Below, piece after piece: positions 8,579 through 15,901 of a DNA stretch of 18,326 nt; the first letter of the stretch is position 1; each line of letters opens with the position of its first letter. A model generated the notes under the pieces. That model was not told the DNA's origin, did not search any database, and was given only the letters and a program-made list of their open reading frames with translations. A program made the translations under genes and the position numbers. Source of the DNA: an uncultured Lachnospiraceae bacterium (GTDB lineage Bacteria > Bacillota > Clostridia > Lachnospirales > Lachnospiraceae); assembly GCA_910577675.1 (NCBI GenBank), contig CAJTOR010000008.1:88083-106408 (forward strand), written 5' to 3'.

Positions 8579-8608
8579 GGACTGTGTATGGATACCTGCA
8601 CACAGTCC
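8579..8608. terminator. Hairpin closing the accessory array / leader of the ZIP gene
   Basis: GGACTGTGT (8579-8587) pairs perfectly with ACACAGTCC (8600-8608) around a 12-base loop. On the minus strand it is followed by TTTGTATT, which suits a modest terminator for the array that ends just to its right. On the plus strand TTTTT follows after three bases. Because it also lies directly before the ZIP gene's ribosome site, a role as attenuator or leader structure is an alternative. Confidence 0.55.
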
Positions 8609-8620
8609 TGGTTTTTCACT

Positions 8621-8892
8621 CTATAAAATTATATGCATCCTAAAAGGTTTCGTTACGATATGCCCCGGTGCCTGCTTGTTCTCGTCGAGAATCCTTGCAG
8701 AATAAAGCTGTACATAAGGGTTAATCCCCGTGATCCCCTCATCGTTGTCCTTCGCGGCAATAATCCCTGCAACACTTGTGCCATGCCCGGAAATATCCTC
8801 ATAAATCACAGAGATCTCATCCTCGCCCGGGATAAAGTTCTTTCGCATGTACACATCGATATCCTCGGTGTAATCAAAGCAAGGTTCCCCCA
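8621..8892 (-). pseudogene. Remnant of an S8 (subtilisin-like) peptidase: His region only
   Basis: The frame reads ...EDIDVYMRKNFIPG, then DISGHGTSVAGIIAA, the family motif around the catalytic His, followed by GITGINPYVQLYSARILDENKQAP, as expected for S8 enzymes. The region before it has no start codon with a ribosome site, and the catalytic-Asp motif is missing. The frame begins right after the stop of the preceding lipoprotein gene. After QAP the sequence no longer resembles an S8 peptidase and the frame stops at 8621, so the remnant is cut at both ends. It lacks the oxyanion Asn and the Ser region. It probably derives from a copy of the enzyme whose C-terminal half is seen at 17029-18326, or from a paralogue. 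Confidence 0.85.
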
Positions 8893-8894
8893 GC

Positions 8895-9956
8895 TCACTT
8901 AAACCGAACCGATTTTACAATGTCAAGTGCCAGCCCATACAACTCCTCATTCTCCTTTTCCACACATATGGCTGCCCCTGCACGATTCCCTGGAAATGTA
9001 CAGGTTATCTGCTGGTATTCCTCCCCCCGCCATTCACTCCCTAGAAACACCTCACTTTCCCATTCCATGTAATACATCAGTTCCCCGCCATCCACAAGAT
9101 CTGCCTGGTACCCATTTGTAGTAACAATCCATTCACTGCACCTTCCGGTTAGATCCGAATACATCTCCACATAATTTCTCTTTTCCCCATCAAGGTAAAA
9201 ACGTAACCGAAATTCATCGCGTTCCCATCCATAATCCGCCATCCCGGTTTCATAGGCAATTCCCTCCGGCACCACCATTTCAATATTCAGGTACTCATTT
9301 TGAAAATGCACCCTGATCCTTTCACACCCCGCAAGATTTCCTGTCACTTCCCTGCCAACATATTCCGCCCGCTCCTGATAAAGGATGCTGTTATAAAAAG
9401 CTTCAATTTGCTCCCGATTCCTCTTATACCGTTCCACCGTAAGATATGGGTCGCGATCTTCCGAACTGCTAAGGGCATAATTCCAGCCCGGCATAACAAG
9501 CACATCCGCATAATAGCGATAGCCATCCAAAAACTCATCCTCATATTCCCTTGTGTGCCGAATGCTCTTCTGCCCATCTAAAAACTCAAAAGTAGTCTTT
9601 TTATATTTGGGGTAATTCCTGCCATCCGGTATGCTTTTCAAGTCAAGATAAAAGAAATTCGTATTTTGGAACCCATCCGATTCCGAATCAATACAAGTGA
9701 AACGAATCCAGGACTGTGAACCGCCTGCCGGCACCAGCTTATCATGCCAATTTTCAGGAACATTGGCGCTGAATATTGTTTCATTATCTAAAAAATAAGC
9801 ATTTCTTGTAACATCCCCAAAATCAATCCCTTCCATTTCCTCCATCCCCTTTTGCGCTGGTTCTTTAGCACTGTTTTCCGCTTTGTCGGTCGAGCTGCAT
9901 CCATGTAGTACAAACGTTAAAAACAAAATAATAAAAATTTTTATACTGTTTCCCAT
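8895..9956 (-). CDS. Lipoprotein A of the array family (full length)
   Basis: A 353-residue lipoprotein of a family present six times in this window. The signal peptide ends in VLHGC with Cys20 as the lipidation site. I chose ATG 9956 (MGNSIK) over 9968 because GGAGGAG lies 3 bases before it, and because this gives the same signal length (Cys20) as the two full paralogues at 14730 and 15902. The first half carries RNAYFLDNETIFSA and VPENW, a shared signature. The second half carries YLNIEMVVPEGIAYE and FRLRFYLDGEKRNYVE, which read like beta-strands. It is strikingly similar to the paralogue at 14730-15776 along its whole length, implying a recent duplication. Function unknown; an immunity or surface-adaptor role is only inference. 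Confidence 0.9.
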   Translation of the reverse strand: MGNSIKIFIILFLTFVLHGCSSTDKAENSAKEPAQKGMEEMEGIDFGDVTRNAYFLDNETIFSANVPENWHDKLVPAGGSQSWIRFTCIDSESDGFQNTNFFYLDLKSIPDGRNYPKYKKTTFEFLDGQKSIRHTREYEDEFLDGYRYYADVLVMPGWNYALSSSEDRDPYLTVERYKRNREQIEAFYNSILYQERAEYVGREVTGNLAGCERIRVHFQNEYLNIEMVVPEGIAYETGMADYGWERDEFRLRFYLDGEKRNYVEMYSDLTGRCSEWIVTTNGYQADLVDGGELMYYMEWESEVFLGSEWRGEEYQQITCTFPGNRAGAAICVEKENEELYGLALDIVKSVRFK

Positions 9957-9992
9957 TTTCTCCTCCATATATCGGGTAATTACTTCCTGCCA

Positions 9993-10928
9993 CTACCGTA
10001 CTTGTACTGACTTTATTATCTGCTTTGCCATTTCAATCATCCCTTCCTCTTCTTCCGGCACTGAAAATTCCACCACCAAATCACTGTTTAAAAAACTAAA
10101 CTGTCCGATCTTCCGGCCGCCATACTCCATAAAATAACATCTTGCATCCGTCTGATAACTCGAATCAGTCAATAAGCGTTTTTTATTCTCCCAGACTTCA
10201 TCATTAAAATATTGGCACCCATAAGGGTAAAGATTTAATACACCTTCCTTCTCTTCATCCAAATAAAACTTCAGGCAGACCGCATCATTTTCCTCCACTT
10301 TCTCAAAAACAGTTCCCTCCGGTATATCAAGTTCTATATTATTGTCCGTCCGAATGAAAAGCCGTATTTTATCGCCTTGGTTTTTATCTATTCCAACCTG
10401 CCCGCTTTGAAATACCGCACTTTGATAAAATTGTTCCAATGCCTCTTTGTGTCGCCCATACTGCCCCTTATTTAAACCATAATCATAATTGCATAAGTAA
10501 ATCAGATGCTGTCGATCCGCTGAAATAATACCCTCTATGTAGCTGCCTTCCTCCTCCCCCTTATCCATTTTTACATTGCGCTCAATATAACGCCTGCCAA
10601 CGAAACCATCTGCAAATTTAAAATCCTCCGAAACATAGGTTAACGCATCCTCATAAACTTTTCCAACATACATGTAAAAATATTCCTGTACATCACTATC
10701 CTTTACTCCCCGATCCGGACAATGGATTTGGACGACTTCATTTGAGATATAAGTTTTCCATTCCTCCGGCATAGACGCAAAAAAGATGTTTTCCCCATCG
10801 AGCAAGTACGCACGCTTCTCCCATGAAACCTGCCCCATGCTATTTTCCTGCTGCGTTGCACAGGCATTGCCAAATAGAAAAAAACAAAACAGCGCAAAGA
10901 TTTTATACTTTTTTATTATCAATCTCAT
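9993..10928 (-). CDS. Lipoprotein B of the array family (diverged)
   Basis: A 311-residue member of the same family. ATG 10928 follows AGAGGA; the longer open frame to 11045 would overlap the preceding tail remnant and lacks a signal start. The signal peptide ends GNAC (Cys23), an atypical lipobox with Gly at -3, so lipidation is likely but less certain than in its paralogues. It keeps RAYLLDGENIFFASMPEEW in the first domain and NIELDIPEGTVFE ... LKFYLDEEKEG in the second, but otherwise differs markedly. It sits about 60 bases after the S8/PLC-like tail remnant at 10990-11340, the same spacing as the intact pair at 17029/16969. Confidence 0.85.
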   Translation of the reverse strand: MRLIIKKYKIFALFCFFLFGNACATQQENSMGQVSWEKRAYLLDGENIFFASMPEEWKTYISNEVVQIHCPDRGVKDSDVQEYFYMYVGKVYEDALTYVSEDFKFADGFVGRRYIERNVKMDKGEEEGSYIEGIISADRQHLIYLCNYDYGLNKGQYGRHKEALEQFYQSAVFQSGQVGIDKNQGDKIRLFIRTDNNIELDIPEGTVFEKVEENDAVCLKFYLDEEKEGVLNLYPYGCQYFNDEVWENKKRLLTDSSYQTDARCYFMEYGGRKIGQFSFLNSDLVVEFSVPEEEEGMIEMAKQIIKSVQVR

Positions 10929-10948
10929 ACAATCCTCTTTTCTTTTTG

Positions 10949-10980
10949 CAGGGCAATACCATTTCACAGATATTGCCCTG
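10949..10980 (-). promoter_or_regulatory. Intercistronic hairpin before lipoprotein B
   Basis: CAGGGCAATA (10949-10958) pairs perfectly with TATTGCCCTG (10971-10980) around a 12-base loop. It lies between the tail remnant stop (10990) and the ribosome site of lipoprotein B. No T-run follows on the minus strand, so it is not a classic terminator; an RNA-processing or stability element is more likely. Confidence 0.5.
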
Positions 10981-10989
10981 TATAAATCC

Positions 10990-11340
10990 TTAGTTCTGTG
11001 TCGTTGTATCAAACGCAGCTTTATGTGAATAATAATATGAGGCATTAATAGCCTTTATAAAATCACCCAAATGACCAAGCTTATACGTTTTATTATATGT
11101 ACTACTATATGCAACAATATAAAAATCCTTCAAATCACCTCTTTCCATATTAATGACATGTCCAATTAATTGTTGTGCCATTAATTTTGCACAATTATAA
11201 CGATTACCTATATATGTCGCGCTATCCGCATTTGTATCCCAAGACTCTGTATGTGTGATTCTATTTCCACCAACATAGGAACTATGAGCAAATGCATCAG
11301 TTATTGTGTGCAAAGCAAGTCCATAAATAAACGCTCCTCT
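10990..11340 (-). pseudogene. Orphan C-terminal tail of an S8/PLC-like enzyme (remnant 1)
   Basis: This 116-residue frame aligns over its whole length with the C terminus of the enzyme at 17029-18326. It has FIYGLALHTITDAFAHSSYV against YIYGLALHSVTDVFAHSTYL, keeping His, Asp and His of the H-x3-D-x3-H motif. Later it has DFYIVAYSSTYNKTYKLG and FIKAINASYY. It has no start codon with a ribosome site. At its 5' end it passes directly, in another frame, into the broken lipoprotein gene upstream. It therefore looks like a deletion product that removed the peptidase part of a second enzyme copy. If translation could enter this frame, an orphan PLC-like domain would be made. Confidence 0.85.
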
Positions 11341-12196
11341 TTGAATGTAACCCCCTCCGGCACACGCAGTGACAAACTACAATACTCATTCCACAAATGA
11401 AGCGTTATTAACTCCCTGTCCATAATATCATCCTTATCATTCCCCCCCAAATCCGATTCCCTAAAGTAAAAACTCTTCAGGAAATCAGTAATTACTTCCC
11501 GGTTATCATCATACTCCTCCTTTAACATCCTAAGATGAATATTATATCTCTTTGCGGAATCACGTACAATCCCCTCATACTGATCCACCACCTGATCTTT
11601 GTAATGTAACCTCTCCTCCCAGGTTTGTTCCACCCATTCCCCCAGCGTCCCATCCTGGAATACAAAAGGGACTGACTTTTTCAGGTAATCTCCCTGGAAG
11701 CTTGCCCCCCCCCTTTCCCCACTGAAATAATAAAAAAATTATCCTCACTATCCTCCCCGCCAACTCCAATAAAATCCACCCCGCGCTTATAATAACTGTC
11801 TTCCCAGACAGCGTCCCGAAACTCTGTACAATACAAATAATTATATACCGGTTTCACCACATAACGCAGGTCCACTGGTAAGTCCGCAATTAATACCAGG
11901 TCATCTTCCAGTAAAAAAGCATGGCGCTCTGTTCCCTGTGCCGGGCTGTTTTGGGACGGCTTTGTTATGTTTTCACCCTCTTGTTGTTCCCCCATATTAT
12001 TTTCCTGAACAATCTCCGTATTTAATTTCGTTATATAAGAATCCAAACCGGGCACAACTTTATTATTATAAATATCAGAAATTCCCTCCAATGTATTATG
12101 TATATTATCGCCTACTTCAGGCGCACTACAGGAAATAAAGAATACACAAATACATAGACCCGATAAAATTTTAATGTACCGTTTTAATTTTCTCAT
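11301..12196 (-). pseudogene. Lipoprotein C of the array family, frameshifted at a G9 run and truncated
   Basis: ATG 12196 follows AGGGGG and begins a signal peptide with lipobox FISC (Cys23). The protein then shows the family signature ERHAFLLEDDLVLIADLP and EDNFFIISVGKG. At 11705-11713 there is a run of nine C (G9 in the gene), after which the frame ends at 11681. A shift of +1 (G10) or -2 (G7) would continue into ASFQGDYLKKSVPF and on to LRVPEGVTFKEE (stop 11301), which is recognisably the family's second domain. That second domain breaks off after VPEGVTFKEE, where the sequence joins the S8/PLC-like tail remnant. So the gene is broken twice: once by a reversible-looking frameshift and once by a deletion. 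Confidence 0.8.
11705..11713 (-). repeat. Homopolymer run of nine G in the coding strand of lipoprotein C
   Basis: Nine consecutive C on the plus strand read as G9 in the gene. The frame is shifted exactly across this run: family-like protein lies upstream in one frame and downstream in another. Slippage to ten or seven would restore it, as in phase-variable contingency genes. Confidence 0.85.
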
Positions 12197-12208
12197 ATTT
12201 ATACCCCC

Positions 12209-12226
12209 TGTGCGTTCCAGCGCACA
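12209..12226 (-). promoter_or_regulatory. Small hairpin directly before the ribosome site of lipoprotein C
   Basis: TGTGCG (12209-12214) pairs with CGCACA (12221-12226) around a 6-base loop, immediately upstream of AGGGGG. It parallels the hairpins before lipoproteins B and F. Confidence 0.35.
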
Positions 12227-12232
12227 TACCAA

Positions 12233-12370
12233 TCAATACTTCTGTTCGCTGTAATCCCTTATTTTCTTTTTTCGCGCAACTTTGTAAGCAAGTACACAAT
12301 AACAATAGTATAAATACAGATACTTTTTCCACGATTCAAATTCTCCCGACCTAATTTGCCAAAGCAACAT
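12233..12370 (-). CDS. Possible 45-residue small membrane protein (doubtful)
   Basis: An ATG-started frame fills most of the gap between tail remnant 2 and lipoprotein C. It encodes a protein with a Tyr/Leu/Cys-rich hydrophobic core (YLYLYYCYCVLAY) followed by a basic KVARKKK segment, a pattern seen in small membrane proteins. The ribosome site is weak, and the frame could be chance in A+T-rich DNA. I do not recognise it. Confidence 0.25.
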   Translation of the reverse strand: MLLWQIRSGEFESWKKYLYLYYCYCVLAYKVARKKKIRDYSEQKY

Positions 12371-12373
12371 AAA

Positions 12374-12428
12374 GTTATTTCGATACCTACCATAAGTTCA
12401 ATTTTTTATGATAGGTATCAAAAATAAC
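12374..12428. repeat. Long imperfect inverted repeat 3' of tail remnant 2
   Basis: The left arm (12374-12395) and right arm (12406-12428) share GTTATTT and then GATACCTA-CATAA with one mismatch and a one-base indel, around a loop of about 10 bases. It starts 10 bases after the stop of the tail remnant. With no following T-run it is a weak terminator candidate; it may instead be an RNA stability element or the trace of a small mobile element. Confidence 0.55.
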
Positions 12429-12437
12429 ATACCTCCT

Positions 12438-12650
12438 TTAAGGCATTATATCATCTTGATTTATTCTTTCCAGAAAATCCCTATACCTATTATAAACTCC
12501 TTCGTCCACGGCTTTTATATAATGTTTCAGATACCCTAATTGAAAACTTCCGTCATACACATTTCCGATGGCAAAATAATCTGATGCATTCCCCTTTATC
12601 CGGAACCTGTCTGTTTCCAAGTAAAATCCCTGTAATATAAAAACAGATTC
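12438..12650 (-). pseudogene. Orphan C-terminal tail of an S8/PLC-like enzyme (remnant 2)
   Basis: About 60 residues match only the extreme C terminus of the enzyme at 17029-18326: SDYFAIGNVYDGSFQLGYL then HYIKAVDEGVYNRYRDFLERI, against FYLVASSQKYDGNFKIGKL then KYIKAIDQSFYDARKNILDAM. The H-x3-D-x3-H region is absent. It lies in the same reading frame as the LRR gene just upstream, separated from it only by that gene's TAA. No convincing start is present. It is followed, after a hairpin-containing gap, by lipoprotein C, repeating the 'tail then lipoprotein' order. Confidence 0.7.
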
Positions 12651-14045
12651 TTACCATATCACTTCAAATCTCTGACAATACATACCACGAGTATATAAAT
12701 CTATATTATAGTTCCGACAGGGAAATACACACACACTCCTGTCAACCACCTTTACAGTACAGGTATATTCCTTCCCATAAATCGTTGCTGTAAGTATCGC
12801 TGTCCCCTGCCTTTTTGCACATACTTTTCCTGTCCTCCCAATCTCTGCAACCCACTCATTATCACATTTCCACTCTTTGTCCGCCACACTGTTAAAAGGA
12901 AGCGGATATGAATACTCACTGCCGACACGAAGAGTTAATTTTTCCGGTATAGTATATTTCTTCAACTTCCCACACCGTTCAAAAGTTCCTATCGGAAGTT
13001 CCCTGATCTGTTTGGACAGATAAACTTCTGCAAGTTCTGCGCAATCAAAAAACACATTTTTCCCCAGTTTTTCCACAGAATCCTCCATCCACACCATTTC
13101 TAATTCTTTGCAATGCCAAAACGCACCTTCACCAATTTCCGTAACAGAATCCGGGATATAAACAGAAGTTATTTCATGGTTGTCCATAAATGCATCCGCC
13201 GCAATTTTTTTCACCGTGTCAGGAATTATTACCTCACCGCGACAATTCTGTCCTGAAAGCAGTACACCATCCACAATCCAAAACGTATTTTCCCCCTTAT
13301 CCTTACCATTTCCATACTCGCGCCAATAACGGCTACGCACAAACGCATTTCCTTCCAGTTCAGGCAGATGCTCGAGCCTGCTAAAATCAATCTCCGTTTC
13401 TGAAAAGACGCAGGTTCCTAGTTTTTCCACTGCCGATATGTCAACATCTGTTAATGCACATGATTCAAAAGCATGATCCCCGATTTCCTTTACAGAAGAA
13501 AGATTAATTTCTTCCAATTTATTACAGTTCATAAAGACCATTTTCTCAATGTAAAACAGACTTTCTGGCAACTGCACATCCTCCAGAAAAAAACAATTAT
13601 AAAACGCTTCCTCCTCAATCCGCTCCATGCCATCCGGAAGCACAAGACGGACAAGCGCCGTTCCTTCAAAGGCACTCTTTGATATATTACGAAGACTTTG
13701 GGGAAATTCTATATTTTCCAGGGAAGTACAATAAAAAAATGCATACTCTTCAATTTTTTCCACACCTTCTGGGAATACCACCTCTACAAGACTCTCATTT
13801 TCCCGAAAAGCATCCGAGCCAATTATGGTCACACCATCCGGTATCACAACCCTTGCTTTATTGCCCCGGTATTTTATAAGAACATTGTCCTCAATGATAA
13901 AATCCTCCGCATCCTGCGCCAACAGGGAACCCATATTGGTTTTAGCAGAAAAATCAAAAGCATCCCCCGGTCTTTCAGCCTTTAATAATGCATAAGAATT
14001 GAAAAATAACGGCAGGCATGTAATTACAAAAAGAGTTTTTTTCAT
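12651..14045 (-). CDS. BspA-like leucine-rich-repeat (LRR_5) surface protein with Ig-like C terminus
   Basis: A 464-residue secreted protein starts MKKTLFVITCLPLFF (signal peptide, no clear lipobox). Two blocks of BspA-type repeats follow, at about residues 65-235 and 275-380, with the recurring pattern 'IPDGVxxIGxxAFxxCxxLxxV'. Between them lies a spacer with FWIVDGVLLSG, common in such proteins. Residues about 390-440 (WVAEIGRTGKVCAKRQGTA, then TATIYGKEYTCTVKV) look like a bacterial Ig-like (BIG2) domain. There is no LPXTG sorting motif. ATG 14045 has GGTGGAG 8 bases upstream, and the gene starts 37 bases after the preceding lipoprotein's stop, suggesting one transcript. BspA-like proteins often bind host or partner proteins; here the target is unknown. 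Confidence 0.9.
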   Translation of the reverse strand: MKKTLFVITCLPLFFNSYALLKAERPGDAFDFSAKTNMGSLLAQDAEDFIIEDNVLIKYRGNKARVVIPDGVTIIGSDAFRENESLVEVVFPEGVEKIEEYAFFYCTSLENIEFPQSLRNISKSAFEGTALVRLVLPDGMERIEEEAFYNCFFLEDVQLPESLFYIEKMVFMNCNKLEEINLSSVKEIGDHAFESCALTDVDISAVEKLGTCVFSETEIDFSRLEHLPELEGNAFVRSRYWREYGNGKDKGENTFWIVDGVLLSGQNCRGEVIIPDTVKKIAADAFMDNHEITSVYIPDSVTEIGEGAFWHCKELEMVWMEDSVEKLGKNVFFDCAELAEVYLSKQIRELPIGTFERCGKLKKYTIPEKLTLRVGSEYSYPLPFNSVADKEWKCDNEWVAEIGRTGKVCAKRQGTAILTATIYGKEYTCTVKVVDRSVCVFPCRNYNIDLYTRGMYCQRFEVIW

Positions 14046-14070
14046 ACTTATGACTCCACCTTTCCTGTTT

Positions 14071-14094
14071 ATAAGGATGTATTTATATCCTTAT
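14071..14094 (-). promoter_or_regulatory. Hairpin over the stop codon of the short lipoprotein D
   Basis: ATAAGGAT (14071-14078) pairs with ATCCTTAT (14087-14094) around an 8-base loop containing the stop codon region of lipoprotein D. There is no T-run, so transcription probably continues into the LRR gene; it could affect mRNA processing between them. Confidence 0.35.
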
Positions 14095-14667
14095 TTCCCA
14101 AAGGGATTCAAGGGTGTCACAAAACACAGTGTCCACTATAGAACAGGAAGGGCACGGTTCAACATAAAATACCACTTTTGCATCCGAAAAAAGAAATGGA
14201 TTTGTCGTAATAGAGTAATCATTTATCAATTCTTTCTTTCCCTTTTTTACTGTAACTATAAAGAAATTATCTTCGCCATCCTTTTCCCCACAACCGATCA
14301 ACTCAATCCTACAATCATCCTCTATATCCTCTCCAACATTCACCACCAAATTCTTATAGTATGCATATTCATATATGGGGGATAAAACATATCGCCAATC
14401 TTCTGGCAGGTCTGCAATAAAAACAAGACCATTTTCCATAATAAATGCATGGCGCTCCACTTCTGGTTCCGGATTCTCAGGTTCTAAATCATCCCGCATC
14501 CCGTCAACTTTCATTTCTTCCTTCGCCAATGCTCCAAAATCATTCAATAAGGGTACCATCGCACCAACCGCTTTTATATATACATTTTGATTCGTTCGAC
14601 CACATCCAATTAATAGGAGCAGTAACGGCACAATCATACAAACTTTTTTCAAATCCTGATTTCCCAC
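14083..14667 (-). CDS. Lipoprotein D of the array family (short, one-domain form)
   Basis: A 194-residue lipoprotein with signal peptide and lipobox LIGC (Cys22). The family signature is present: ERHAFIMENGLVFIADLPEDW, and EDNFFIVTVKKG, closest to lipoprotein C. After about residue 150 it departs into VFYVEPCPSCSIVDTVFCDTLE and stops, so the whole second domain is missing. The start is taken as GTG 14667 (MGNQDL, like MGNSIK and MGKNYK of the paralogues), but the ribosome site AAGG nearly touches it, so the start is uncertain. The gene may be a truncated paralogue or a true short form. Confidence 0.75.
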   Translation of the reverse strand: MGNQDLKKVCMIVPLLLLLIGCGRTNQNVYIKAVGAMVPLLNDFGALAKEEMKVDGMRDDLEPENPEPEVERHAFIMENGLVFIADLPEDWRYVLSPIYEYAYYKNLVVNVGEDIEDDCRIELIGCGEKDGEDNFFIVTVKKGKKELINDYSITTNPFLFSDAKVVFYVEPCPSCSIVDTVFCDTLESLWEIRI

Positions 14668-14729
14668 CTTTCTTGGTTATCATCTCTGCGTGTTAAATAT
14701 TTTTCCATTTTCCCCCAAAAATAATTCTT

Positions 14730-15776
14730 CTAATCAAATTGAATTGATTTTACAACTGCAAGCGCCAATCCAAACAACTCCTCATTATTCTTTTCCACAC
14801 ATATAACTGCCCCTGTAGGCTGCCATGGAAATGCATATGTTATCTGTCGGTAGTCTTCCCCCTTCCATTCATTCCCAAAATCCACGCCACTTTCCCATTC
14901 CTTGTAATACATCAATTCCCCACTATCCATAATATCTGCTTGATAACCATCCGTAGTGATAATCCATTCTCTCTGCTTCCCGGTTTGATCCGAAAAAATC
15001 TCCACATAATTTTTCTTTTTCGTATCAAGATAAAAACGTAACCGGAATTCATCACATTCCCATCCATAATTTTTCATACCGCTTTCATAGATAAGCCCCT
15101 CCGGAACCACCATTTCTATATTGAGATAGCTATTTAGTAAATGAACACAAATCCTTTCACGCTCTGGAAGTTCATCTGTTACTTCCCTTCCAACATATTC
15201 CGCCTGTTCCTGATAAAGGATGCTATTGTAAAAAACTTCAATCTGCTCCCGATTTCTCTCATATCGTTCTACAGTAAGATGCAGATCGCGATCATCCGAA
15301 CTGCTAAGTGCATAGTGCCACCCTGGCATTACAAGCACATCCACATAATAGTAACAGCCTTCCATAACATCGTCTTCATATTCCTTTGTGTGCCGGATGC
15401 TCCTCTGCCCATCTATAAACCTAAAAGTCTTCTTTTTATATTTGGGGTAATTCTTGTGATCCGAAATACTCTCCAGATTGAGATAAAAAAAATTTGTTCT
15501 CTGAAACTCGCCTGTTTCTGAATCAATGCAAGTAAAACGAATCCTTGGTTTTGAACTGTCTACAGGCATTAATTCACCATACCAATTCTCGGGAATTTCT
15601 GCGCTGAATATTGTTTTGTGATCTAAAAAATAAGCGTCCCTGGTAACATCCCCTAAATCGATCCCACCCATTTCCTCTTGCTCCCCCTCACTATTATCTG
15701 TTTTATTGACTAAACTACATCCACATAATGCAAGCATCAAAAACAATAAGACCAAAAACCTTTTATTTTTTCCCAC
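14730..15776 (-). CDS. Lipoprotein E of the array family (full length)
   Basis: A 348-residue lipoprotein, lipobox ALCGC (Cys20). The start is GTG 15776 (MGKNKR): GGAG lies 6 bases before it, and it matches the MGNSIK/MGKNYK starts and Cys20 of its full-length paralogues. The upstream TTG at 15794 is less likely. It carries RDAYFLDHKTIFSAEIPENW, DGQRSIRHTKEYED, FYNSILYQEQAEYVGREVT and YLNIEMVVPEGLIYE. Lipoprotein A shares long stretches of these, including NREQIE, FYNSILYQE, AEYVGREVT and YALSSS, so the two are the closest pair in the window. The second domain has RLRFYLDTKKKNYVEIFSDQTG. Function unknown. Confidence 0.9.
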   Translation of the reverse strand: MGKNKRFLVLLFLMLALCGCSLVNKTDNSEGEQEEMGGIDLGDVTRDAYFLDHKTIFSAEIPENWYGELMPVDSSKPRIRFTCIDSETGEFQRTNFFYLNLESISDHKNYPKYKKKTFRFIDGQRSIRHTKEYEDDVMEGCYYYVDVLVMPGWHYALSSSDDRDLHLTVERYERNREQIEVFYNSILYQEQAEYVGREVTDELPERERICVHLLNSYLNIEMVVPEGLIYESGMKNYGWECDEFRLRFYLDTKKKNYVEIFSDQTGKQREWIITTDGYQADIMDSGELMYYKEWESGVDFGNEWKGEDYRQITYAFPWQPTGAVICVEKNNEELFGLALAVVKSIQFD

Positions 15777-15901
15777 TTCGTTCTCCATTCCCAACCATTT
15801 TTAGTGCTATTCCTATTGCTCCCCAGGCAGACCATATGGAATCTAAAACTTTCTTTGCATATTTTTTCTCATTATATCATCCTGCCCCATATTTATCTCC
15901 C

